From PNAI01 sp035501735 (lineage in GTDB: Bacteria; Pseudomonadota; Alphaproteobacteria; Rhizobiales; Xanthobacteraceae): a DNA stretch of 64,000 nt. Made by a program: the position numbers and the translations under genes. The notes under the pieces were generated by a model. It was given only the letters and a program-made list of their open reading frames with translations. It had not been told where the DNA came from and searched no databases. Positions 8,132 to 16,875 of this stretch are shown here, in pieces. Where the stretch lies: NCBI GenBank assembly GCA_035501735.1, contig DATJVR010000074.1, forward strand, positions 29,207 to 93,206, given 5' to 3'. Position 1 is the stretch's first letter. Every line of letters begins with the position of its first letter.

Positions 8132-8348
8132 ATAGTACGCATCGCCATTGCACGTCCAAGTTGTTTGCGCAACCATGGCGCAGCTTGGGTTGGCCAACTG
8201 GATGCCAATGGAAAACAGCTAAACACGCTTTGGCAAATGACGAAACAAGTCAATCCTGGCGACGAATGGGCATCAATAAATGCAGGCGCCGACTATTTCA
8301 CAAGGAAGTAACTTCGATTCAAGCGAATCTCGTGACCGCAATTAGCAG

Positions 8349-8460
8349 GTAGGGCGCAATAGCGAAGCGTATTGCGCCGTGTGAGCACATCCAAAAATTG
8401 GCGGAATACGCCTTCGGCTATTCCGCCCTCCGGGCTAATCCGCCCTCCGGGCTACGCGCG
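8349..8460. repeat. Dispersed palindromic repeat, family C (copy 1)
   Basis: It contains AGGGCGCAATAGCGAAGCGT then ATTGCGCC, followed by GGCGGAATACGCCTTCGGC and two CCGCCCTCCGGGCTA units. The same units recur at 9975-10095 and 10219-10303. These are extragenic palindromes of a type frequent in Bradyrhizobiaceae. The rest of the 405-bp gap 8065-8469 holds the FixK-like box and an AT-richer stretch (8140-8345) in which I see no gene. Confidence 0.8.
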
Positions 8461-8469
8461 CAAAGCCCG

Positions 8470-9159
8470 TCAACGCCGCTGGCGCTCGTAACGGAATGGT
8501 CTCCCGGCGAATTCCCGGATCGGTGAATCCGGGTAGACCATCGTCAGCGATCCGTCGCTGCCGACCTGCAGGCGGTGCGCCGTGAATTTCCGCTTCCCGA
8601 GATCGCCGGGTTCGAATTCGAACACGTAGCCCTTCTCAGTGCCGGCCCGGCTTGCCACGTCGATCCTTTGCGGCGCGAGGCCGAACATGCGCAAGCCTAA
8701 GGCCACCGCGGTCGGGGCCTGCGCGCAATCGACTTGCAAGCCGTAATACTGCGTGTATCCGGTCTTGGTCGCGCCGTCGCAGCTGACCACCACGTCGATT
8801 CCGGCGAGACCGCGGTCGCCGCCTTTGCCCACGACCAGGATGGTGTAGGCGCCGGACTCGCTTTTCTGGAGACGCTTGAAGCTGAAAGTCGCCGGCCGGT
8901 CGTACGGCAGGCTGTCGACGACGACCGCGCCGTTCGCCGCTTTCCAGGTGCCTTCGGATTGCTCGTCATAGGCGCCGTAGGAGAGGAAATACTCCCATTT
9001 TCCCCCGCCCGAGAGCCGCATGCAGGAGCCGACCTCCCGCACCCCGGAGAGGCAATACTCGCCGGGGAGCGTGTTGGCGTCCTGCGCGCGCGCCTGCGGC
9101 GCGGTGAGGCAGGCAGTCGCGATCAGCGCGCAGATGGTGCGTCCGGTAAGGCTCCTCAT
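8470..9159 (-). CDS. Exported hypothetical protein
   Basis: A 229-residue protein with a signal peptide (MRSLTGRTICALIATACLTA, cleavage near ARAQD). The start is the internal ATG, because the upstream in-frame start is a TTG with no ribosome-binding site. The mature part is beta-rich with scattered cysteines (GEYCLSGVREVGSCMRLSGG). It has an N-terminal lipocalin-like segment that mentions a typical 'EGTWKAANGAVVVDSLPY' strand pattern. I do not recognise a Pfam family. Repeats flank it on both sides (family C downstream, family A upstream). Confidence 0.6.
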   Translation of the reverse strand: MRSLTGRTICALIATACLTAPQARAQDANTLPGEYCLSGVREVGSCMRLSGGGKWEYFLSYGAYDEQSEGTWKAANGAVVVDSLPYDRPATFSFKRLQKSESGAYTILVVGKGGDRGLAGIDVVVSCDGATKTGYTQYYGLQVDCAQAPTAVALGLRMFGLAPQRIDVASRAGTEKGYVFEFEPGDLGKRKFTAHRLQVGSDGSLTMVYPDSPIREFAGRPFRYERQRR

Positions 9160-9221
9160 CGCGTGTGTCCCCAAGAGCGCGCAAGATGGCTTGCGCGTAA
9201 GATAGGTTGGATCGCGCTTTA

Positions 9222-9419
9222 CCCTCCCCCTTGCGGGGAGGGTCGACCGCCGAGCCAGCGAAGCGCAGCGCAGCGAAGGCGGGCGGGGTGGGGGTCGTTG
9301 TTTCGACGCTCGGCATTGTCAAACATCGACCCCCACCCGGCTCGCGCGCTCTCGGAAATCTTGCGCACGCTTGATGTTATCGCTCCGCGCGCTCGCCACC
9401 CTCCCCGCAAGGGGGAGGG
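9222..9419. repeat. Nested palindromic repeat, family A (copy 1, intergenic)
   Basis: The outer arms are CCCTCCCCCTTGCGGGGAGG (from 9222) and CCCTCCCCGCAAGGGGGAGG (from 9399); each arm is itself a short hairpin. An inner inverted pair, GGTGGGGGTCG and CGACCCCCACC, lies between them. The same architecture recurs at 12509-12635, 33848-33950 and 42290-42426. The 507-bp gap 9160-9666 is made up mostly of this element and the family B copy next to it. Confidence 0.85.
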
Positions 9420-9495
9420 TATAGACCCACGATGCATGGTCGGACGAAAACAATGGGTTTCGCAAGGGCTCAGCTCAACCTTCAGGCTTTTGCTA

Positions 9496-9598
9496 CCTCA
9501 TCCTGAGGAGCCGCGCGCAAGCGCGGCGTCTCGAAGGATGGAAGCGGCCTCATGTTTCGAGGCGCGCTCGCATGCGCTCGCGCTCTTCAACATGAGGC
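9496..9598. repeat. Palindromic repeat, family B (copy 1)
   Basis: The segment begins CCTCATCCTGAGGAG and continues with a GCGCGC-rich hairpin, then GTCTCGAAGGATGG. It ends in CCTCATGTTTCGAGGC ... CAACATGAGG, so it contains two stacked dyads. Related units occur in the thiC leader (13063-13206) and at 13363-13401. Confidence 0.7.
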
Positions 9599-9666
9599 AC
9601 ATCAATTCCGCATTAACCTTTCGCTCTCACGATGAGCAAGATAGATGACAAGCGAGGATGGCAACA

Positions 9667-9939
9667 ATGGCAAGATCGTTTCGTCAGCGCTGGTTTGTTC
9701 GGCGACAAGTCGAGTCGGCGCTCGAACAATTACTACAAGATACAGGAATAATTCCTGTCGTTCAGTGGGATGACAACCAAATAGCCTGGGACGAGGAATG
9801 CAAAGGCATTGGACAAGTTGCTTGGCATTGCGGGTATATTCTCCCTCCAGATCCATCGCTGCGGGCGCTCATACCATTGCTCAATAATAAGATTGCGCCT
9901 TTGCAGGCACGTTACGATCTTGGGTTGACTTGCGAATAA
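9667..9939 (+). CDS. Hypothetical protein, uncertain, possibly a remnant
   Basis: A 90-residue frame with GAGG 9 nt before the ATG. It encodes SALEQLLQDTGIIPVVQWDD and later IGQVAWHCGYILPPDPSLRA, which looks protein-like but matches no family I know. A competing frame starts at ATG 9632 and encodes 39 hydrophilic residues (MSKIDDKRGWQQWQDRF...) before a stop at 9749. A frameshifted ancestral gene joining the two is therefore possible. Base composition is clearly AT-richer than in the housekeeping genes nearby, and repeats flank it, which suggests acquired DNA. Confidence 0.4.
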   Translation: MARSFRQRWFVRRQVESALEQLLQDTGIIPVVQWDDNQIAWDEECKGIGQVAWHCGYILPPDPSLRALIPLLNNKIAPLQARYDLGLTCE

Positions 9940-9974
9940 GCTGATAAAGTCGCCCAGTTAAATGTCTCGATTTT

Positions 9975-10095
9975 GCGCCAGGCGCAATGGCGAAGCTTAC
10001 GTGGGTGGACTTGCGGCAGAGAAATGACGAATTACGTTTCGCTAATCCGCCCTACGAACTTCGGGCTACTTGCTTGCCATCCGCCCTACGGGCTG
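9975..10095. repeat. Dispersed palindromic repeat, family C (copy 2, degenerate)
   Basis: It has diverged units of the same element as at 8349-8460: GGCGCAATGGCGAAGCTTAC, then ACGAATTACGTTTCGCTAAT followed by CCGCCCTACG, and a final CCGCCCTACGGGCTGCG. Together with copy 3 it fills most of the 359-bp gap 9940-10298. The remaining 10096-10218 shows no gene. Confidence 0.7.
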
Positions 10096-10218
10096 CGTTC
10101 ATCCTGGCCTATTTGCGAGATTTTCTTTTATAGCCGCCGACGTCCATTCCGAGATTCGAGGGGCCAAATCCGTCCGACAACAACTGTGAAATTGTCTGTC
10201 CATGACACTTTTGCAGCG

Positions 10219-10303
10219 CGTAGGGCGCAATAGCGAAGCGTATTGCGCCGTTTGCGAATGAGATTGGCGGATTACGCTTCGCTAATCCGCCCTACGGGCT
10301 AAT
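10219..10303. repeat. Dispersed palindromic repeat, family C (copy 3)
   Basis: It carries a near-exact copy of AGGGCGCAATAGCGAAGCGT followed by ATTGCGCC, then GGCGGATTACGCTTCGCTAA with TCCGCCCTACGGGCTA. The terminal GGGCTA unit supplies the stop codon (TAG on the minus strand) of the gene at 10299-10910. The repeat therefore abuts and defines that gene's 3' end. Confidence 0.8.
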
Positions 10304-10910
10304 CCAAATCGATTGCACCTGCGCTCGATTGACGACGCTTCTCAATCGCGCTCTTCGCATCATTGATAGAAAGCTCAAGCATCTCGGGAAAGTCCCAATC
10401 AAGTTCAGCCTTCTTGAAGCCGTACCTACCTCTTAGAGCGCAAGCCAGATTCCATGACTTTAGCCCTAAGGTTGCCGCTCGCAATTCCAACTCATCGCCT
10501 AAGTCTTCAGTATTGTATTCCGCTGTTGAGCGGATCATGCCCTGCGCACCAGCTATTTCGTTCGGTAAATTGAGACATTGCGCGGCGAGCCGTCGCTCTA
10601 ACACGCGCCACCCTTCTGCATCCTCTGGGTAAGTTTCAAGAGTTGGCAGCGAGGTATTCCAATATGGAAACTCTTCATCCGGCAAATGAGGTGCCTCACG
10701 ATTTTCTCCGCAAAAATTGGCGCAACGAAGTGCATAGCTCTCCAAATTCACGGCAAGTCGTATTCCCATATAAGCCCCAAGGTCCTTTCTGTGACGATAG
10801 TTGCGGACCATAGTGATGATGCCGCTAACTACAGCAGTTCCAAGACCAGCGCTTACGACCGTCTGAGCTACGGCAGTCATATCCCACGTTAAGGGGTTCC
10901 ACCAAGTCAT
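10299..10910 (-). CDS. Hypothetical membrane-anchored protein
   Basis: A 203-residue protein (209 if the ATG at 10928, only 3 bp after the thiC stop, is used). The N-terminus MTWWNPLTWDMTAVAQ precedes one transmembrane helix (TVVSAGLGTAVVSGIITMV) with a basic stop-transfer (RNYRHRKD). A soluble helical domain of about 150 residues follows, including CANFCGENREAP. GC is near 50%, well below thiC, so the gene was probably acquired recently. No family is recognised. It could be co-transcribed with thiC, but its composition argues against a thiamin role. Confidence 0.55.
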   Translation of the reverse strand: MTWWNPLTWDMTAVAQTVVSAGLGTAVVSGIITMVRNYRHRKDLGAYMGIRLAVNLESYALRCANFCGENREAPHLPDEEFPYWNTSLPTLETYPEDAEGWRVLERRLAAQCLNLPNEIAGAQGMIRSTAEYNTEDLGDELELRAATLGLKSWNLACALRGRYGFKKAELDWDFPEMLELSINDAKSAIEKRRQSSAGAIDLD

Positions 10911-10931
10911 GGCACTTTGACCGAGCATCAG

Positions 10932-13037
<2,106 letters not shown>

Positions 13038-13062
13038 CGGGCTTCTCCATTGTCGGCCTCGA

Positions 13063-13206
13063 CCTCATGGTTCGGCTCGCAAGTCGGGTATACCCGACTT
13101 GCGACGTTCGAGACGCGCAGCTTCGCTGCGCTCCTCACCATGAGGTTGCAACCATTTCCCTCATCCCGCGGAGGCGCGATGCGCCGTCCCGAAGGATGAG
13201 GGAAAT
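13063..13206. repeat. Palindromic repeats, family B (copy 2), inside the thiC leader
   Basis: Two adjacent dyads are visible. The first (13063-13145) has outer arms CCTCATGGT and ACCATGAGG and contains a perfect 24-bp palindrome at 13079-13102 (arms GCAAGTCGGGTA and TACCCGACTTGC). The second (13154-13206) has arms ATTTCCCTCAT and ATGAGGGAAAT. Both lie between the TPP aptamer and the thiC start, so they are transcribed into the leader RNA. Confidence 0.8.
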
Positions 13207-13246
13207 GCTCGCTCCGTGATATGTCGGCTGAAGGAAAAGTCCCTGT

Positions 13247-13334
13247 CCCTTCGCCGGCATGACCCGGATCAGGTTCAAAGGGTCACCGCACCTTGCGGTC
13301 TCTCAGCTCGCGCACGAGCTCCCCTCGGAACACC
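13247..13334 (-). ncRNA. TPP riboswitch (THI element) of thiC
   Basis: Read on the minus strand, the leader contains the conserved THI-box blocks in order: CCGAGGGGAGCTC, GAGCTGAGA (the CTGAGA core), a GC-rich P3 stem (ACCGCAAGGTGCGGT), then ACCCTTTGAACCTGATCCGG followed by GTCATGCCGGCGAAGGGA. This is the TPP-binding aptamer, which shuts off thiC when thiamin pyrophosphate is abundant. The aptamer ends about 210 nt before the thiC ATG, with family B repeats in between. The remaining part of the 379-bp gap 13038-13416 is repeat or promoter DNA. Confidence 0.95.
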
Positions 13335-13362
13335 ACTAATGTAGGCTCATGCACCCGGGTGT

Positions 13363-13401
13363 CAACGTTCGAGACGCGCCCTTTAAGGGCTCCTCGGGAT
13401 G
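13363..13401. repeat. Palindromic repeat, family B (copy 3, half unit)
   Basis: CGTTCGAGACGCGCCCTTTA followed by AGGGCTCCTCGGGATGAGG shares the 'cgttcgagacgcgc ... ctcctc ... atgagg' layout with the element in the thiC leader. It sits just upstream of the riboswitch promoter region and downstream of the DUF4403 gene. Confidence 0.65.
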
Positions 13402-13416
13402 AGGCCGCTCACGCCG

Positions 13417-14997
13417 CTACTGCCCCGGCAGCTTGGTCACCGCCACTTTCACGGCGCCTTCCGCCTCGGCGACCACGCGCAGCACCTTTGAGTCGAACGC
13501 GATCTCGACCAGGCGCAGGCCGGTGATCGACGCATCGGCGCGCACGCCATCCTCCTGCTTCTGGAAATCGGCGATCGCCGCGGCGATGCTCTTGAGCGCG
13601 CTTGACGCGAACGGCTTGAGATCGACCACGGCGCTTTCCTCGATCGTGTCCTTCAGATAGGGGATCGCCGCGCGCGCCGCCGCGCCCAGCAGGCCGAAGG
13701 CCGTTTCCGAATCGACGTCGAGCGAAATGTCGGTCAGCCGCAGCATCTGCTTGGCCGCGTCGAGCTTCGGCCGGCCCCACACGTGAATATTGGCGTCGGC
13801 GCCGAAGCCGAACCAGCTCTTCTTCTCGCGCGCCTTCACCTGCAGCGAAATCAGCAGGCGGTCGCCCGACGGCACGATGGTCGCGCGCTGCACGATGATC
13901 TCGGCCGCGGACGTCGGATCGTCGCCGAATGTCTTTCCTTTCAGCTGCGCCTCGATGATCTTGTTGACTTCCGTGAACGGGATGTCGATCGGCGCCGCGA
14001 TGGCGACGCGGCCCTCCTGCAGCGGCGGCACGATCTTCAGCTGCGACGGAAACGGGCAATTCGGATTGGTCCGCGACGGCACCACGCGCGTCTCCGCCTG
14101 CACGCCAACCGTCAGCGTCACGTTGTTTTCGTCGATCTTCGGCTGCGCCGCGAACGCCTGCACCGGCCGCATCTCGAGCCACAGGTTGGGCGCGTTCGGG
14201 CCGGCGGCCGCGAACGAAATCGAGCGGCACATCTTGTCCCATTCGCGCCGCACCGTCTGCTCGAGCGTCGTATCATTGCGCAGTTTCGACTGCAGCGTGC
14301 TGATCTGGTCGTTGACCGCGCGGTCGATGAACGGTTTCACCTCGTTCGACACGTTGATCTTGATTCCGACGACGGAAAGCCCGCCGTCGGCGACCGACAC
14401 CTGGCCGCTCAGGTTCGGTTCGATCCGCCATGTCGGCAGCAGCGCCGGCCGCGCCGTCACCATCACGTTGCTCTTGATCTCGGCGCGTTGATCGAGCAGG
14501 CCGGTCGCCAGATTCTGCGCATTGCGCCCGAGTTCCTGGCTGATGACGCCCGTGATCGAGCCGACCAGACCGCCGGCGCCCTGCGCGGCTTGTCCGGTGA
14601 CGCGCAGGATTCCTGTCAGGTTGGTCGACAACGTCAGCCCCTCGCTCCGGCCCACGACCGCGAGCGGACTCCGGTTCAAGGTCCAACCGATGTCGAGCTT
14701 GCCCAAGGCCTGGCTGATTGGATTGTCGCGCTGACCGGAGAGGCTGCGCGGCGCGGTGTTGTCGAGCGCATTGCGGATCGCCGCCAGCGAAACCGCAACC
14801 GGCGCGATCACGATCGAGGTGCGCGTCATGGGCTGCAACGGGGCGATCTGCTGCAGCGGCGGGCGCTGGGTCGTCGGGCCGCTCGGCAAAAGGATATTCA
14901 GCGCCCATAGTGTGCCGCCGAAAAAAGCCGCCACGATGAGGGCTCCGAGAAAAATGCGGCGCCATTGGAATGCGCGTCTGCGTTTGATTGTGGCCAT
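13417..14997 (-). CDS. DUF4403 family membrane-anchored protein
   Basis: A 526-residue protein starting MATIKRRRAFQWRRIF; the frame extends 15 codons upstream without a better start. One N-terminal transmembrane anchor (FLGALIVAAFFGGTLWAL) is followed by a long periplasmic beta-rich region with repeated lipid-binding-like segments (SIVIAPVAVSLAAIRNALD; TEVNKIIEAQLKGKTFGDD). This layout and length fit DUF4403, whose members have SMP/BPI-like features in my recollection and no fixed function. It is the first of two minus-strand envelope genes; the GH25 gene lies 60 bp upstream. Confidence 0.75.
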   Translation of the reverse strand: MATIKRRRAFQWRRIFLGALIVAAFFGGTLWALNILLPSGPTTQRPPLQQIAPLQPMTRTSIVIAPVAVSLAAIRNALDNTAPRSLSGQRDNPISQALGKLDIGWTLNRSPLAVVGRSEGLTLSTNLTGILRVTGQAAQGAGGLVGSITGVISQELGRNAQNLATGLLDQRAEIKSNVMVTARPALLPTWRIEPNLSGQVSVADGGLSVVGIKINVSNEVKPFIDRAVNDQISTLQSKLRNDTTLEQTVRREWDKMCRSISFAAAGPNAPNLWLEMRPVQAFAAQPKIDENNVTLTVGVQAETRVVPSRTNPNCPFPSQLKIVPPLQEGRVAIAAPIDIPFTEVNKIIEAQLKGKTFGDDPTSAAEIIVQRATIVPSGDRLLISLQVKAREKKSWFGFGADANIHVWGRPKLDAAKQMLRLTDISLDVDSETAFGLLGAAARAAIPYLKDTIEESAVVDLKPFASSALKSIAAAIADFQKQEDGVRADASITGLRLVEIAFDSKVLRVVAEAEGAVKVAVTKLPGQ

Positions 14998-15056
14998 CGG
15001 CGCGGATATTAGATTGCGCTCGCCGCCGGCGCCAGTGTTCAAAGCGCCGTGTCGAA

Positions 15057-16688
15057 TCAGTTGCCGTCGATCGCCGAGATCAGCCGCGACAGCACGTCGG
15101 GATCGATGGTTGCGTCGACCCGCAGGACCCGGCCGTTCGCTAGCACGATCTCGACCGGCGATCCGTTGGTCGGCGACGTATCACTGGCGACCTTGTCGCT
15201 CGGCGATTTCACTTCGGCCAGCTGCGGAGCTGGGCTTCGCGCACGCGCGCGCGATGACCGGCTCGCCCGCGTGGTCGGCGCCGCACTGGCCGCGGTTGCG
15301 CTCGGCTTGGTCTCCGTCGGCGCCGCAGTGGCCGTCTGATCCACGGGCTTGGGCGAGTCTGTTGAATCGGAGGGAGTGACAGTGGCGACTTGGTCCGCAG
15401 GTTTGGCTTCCTTCGTCTCAGCCGGCGTGACGATTGCGGTCTGATCCACGGGCTTTGCGGGTTCCTTCGTCTCGCTCGGCGCTACGGTCGCGACTTGGTC
15501 CGCGGGTTTGGCCGGCTCTTTCGTCTCCGCCGGCGCGACCGTCGCCACTTGATCCGCCGGTTTGGCAGGCTCCTTCGTTTCGGACGGTGAAACTATCGCC
15601 ACCTGATCCGCCGGCTTGGCGGCTTCTTTCATCTCGGTCGGAATAGCATCGGTCGCCTGCTCCGGTTGCTTGGCTTTGGATGGATCGAGCCGCGCGACCG
15701 CGACCTTTTCCGGCGGCGTTATGCCGAGCGCTTTTTGAAAATCCGTCGGCGCGCCGTTGAAAATGGTGACGTTCAATTTCCCCGGCAGCACGTCGGCATC
15801 CGCCATCCGGCCCGAATCGGTGAAATGCCAGAGTGTCCACGTGCTGTCGTTCGGAACCTTGGGCTTTCCATGAACCGGATTGCCTGAATCGGTGTAGTTG
15901 GCGATCCAGATCGGATAGCCCTGCAGCTTTGCAATCTTGGCGTCGTCCTTGATGATGGCTCGCCACCATCCGCGGCTGGTATAGACGATCGGTCTGCGTC
16001 CGGTCCGCTCCTCGACGCGCTTGAGCCACTGCAGCGCTTTCTGAAGGACATCGTCCGGATCCTGCCCGGCCCAGAAGTCGCGGATTTTTCCATTATCCGG
16101 CGTGACGATCCAACGCTTCGCCGCATCCTTGCGCAGGTCCGATTCCAGATCGAGGCAGGGCGGCAGATCGAGCGGCTGCAGTTTCCCGAGATCGTCGAGC
16201 CTGTCGACGAAATTATCCGCCTGCGCGACCGGATCCTCGTCGGCGGCCAGGACATGATAGGCGCCCCTGGGAATCTTGAACGTCGCCAGCGCGCGCCAAT
16301 GATGCTCGAACGTCGGATCGCGATATCGCGAGCCTTGCGATTCCTTCACATAGACGAAATTGACGTTTTGACTCGAAATCTTGCTCCAATCGATCTTGCA
16401 TTCGCTGCAGGTCTCTCCGGCCTTGCAGGTGCAGTTTTCGTCGTTGTGATGTGAAACGTCGATGCCGAGTACGACGTCTTTCAAATCCGATGGAAGATAA
16501 AAGATCGGCGCGGCAGGCGAGGTCACCGGATTGTAGGCAGGGCCCATGTCGGCCCGCATGCGCGCTTCGAACAGCTGGCCGCGCGAGGGACCGTCGACCA
16601 CGATCGGGTTTGCGTCGTCGGCGCGACCGCCGGTGCACAGGGCAACGCAATAGGCAAACGACAGCCCAATGCGAATCCAGTGCTTCAT
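15057..16688 (-). CDS. GH25 muramidase with tandem-repeat linker and IS66 TnpA-like tail
   Basis: A 543-residue exported lysozyme. The signal peptide is MKHWIRIGLSFAYCVALC. The GH25 domain spans about residues 50-320, with DVVLGIDVSHHND, the catalytic DxE in CLDLESDL, and GRRPIVYTSRGWW. An unusual Cys-rich insert (CTCKAGETCSECKIDW) follows the first strand. Residues about 345-460 are six to seven copies of an 18-residue Pro/Lys/Asp-rich unit, each containing KPADQVATV. A basic linker leads to the tail PVEIVLANGRVLRVDATIDP, which resembles the C-terminus of IS66-family TnpA proteins. GH25 enzymes cleave the MurNAc-beta-1,4-GlcNAc bond; a cell-wall or prophage-derived role is possible. Confidence 0.85.
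   Translation of the reverse strand: MKHWIRIGLSFAYCVALCTGGRADDANPIVVDGPSRGQLFEARMRADMGPAYNPVTSPAAPIFYLPSDLKDVVLGIDVSHHNDENCTCKAGETCSECKIDWSKISSQNVNFVYVKESQGSRYRDPTFEHHWRALATFKIPRGAYHVLAADEDPVAQADNFVDRLDDLGKLQPLDLPPCLDLESDLRKDAAKRWIVTPDNGKIRDFWAGQDPDDVLQKALQWLKRVEERTGRRPIVYTSRGWWRAIIKDDAKIAKLQGYPIWIANYTDSGNPVHGKPKVPNDSTWTLWHFTDSGRMADADVLPGKLNVTIFNGAPTDFQKALGITPPEKVAVARLDPSKAKQPEQATDAIPTEMKEAAKPADQVAIVSPSETKEPAKPADQVATVAPAETKEPAKPADQVATVAPSETKEPAKPVDQTAIVTPAETKEAKPADQVATVTPSDSTDSPKPVDQTATAAPTETKPSATAASAAPTTRASRSSRARARSPAPQLAEVKSPSDKVASDTSPTNGSPVEIVLANGRVLRVDATIDPDVLSRLISAIDGN
15310..15650 (-). repeat. Tandem repeat in the GH25 gene (about 54-bp unit)
   Basis: Six to seven degenerate copies of a 51-57-bp unit encode variants of PSETKEPAKPADQVATVA. 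Third-base differences between copies show it is not a recent expansion. The unit yields an extended, charged linker between the lysozyme domain and the C-terminal tail, a form typical of wall-spanning spacers. Confidence 0.85.
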
Positions 16689-16875
16689 TGTCCACTCCTA
16701 CGCACGTACAAGAGGAGTCGCTCGCCGGTATTCAGTCCTTTGTTAATTTGGCGACAGAATGACCCTTTTTTGCCACATCAGCAAGATGATAATGAATTCA
16801 AAGGACTAATGTCTAATCGGTGAGCGGGTGGGCCGCCAAGAATTTTGTCGCGTGATTAACGACGATCGCGGCGTT

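Noticed and set aside
9973..10233. An 86-codon plus-strand frame between two uncertain ORFs
   Set aside because: It is built mostly from family C repeat units and contains no protein-like segment.
13079..13102. 24-bp perfect palindrome considered as the thiC riboswitch terminator
   Set aside because: No T run follows the stem on the minus strand, and it is part of a dispersed repeat unit.
15310..15650. Regularly spaced repeats resembling a CRISPR array
   Set aside because: The units are contiguous, degenerate, multiples of three and translated as part of the GH25 protein; there are no unique spacers.
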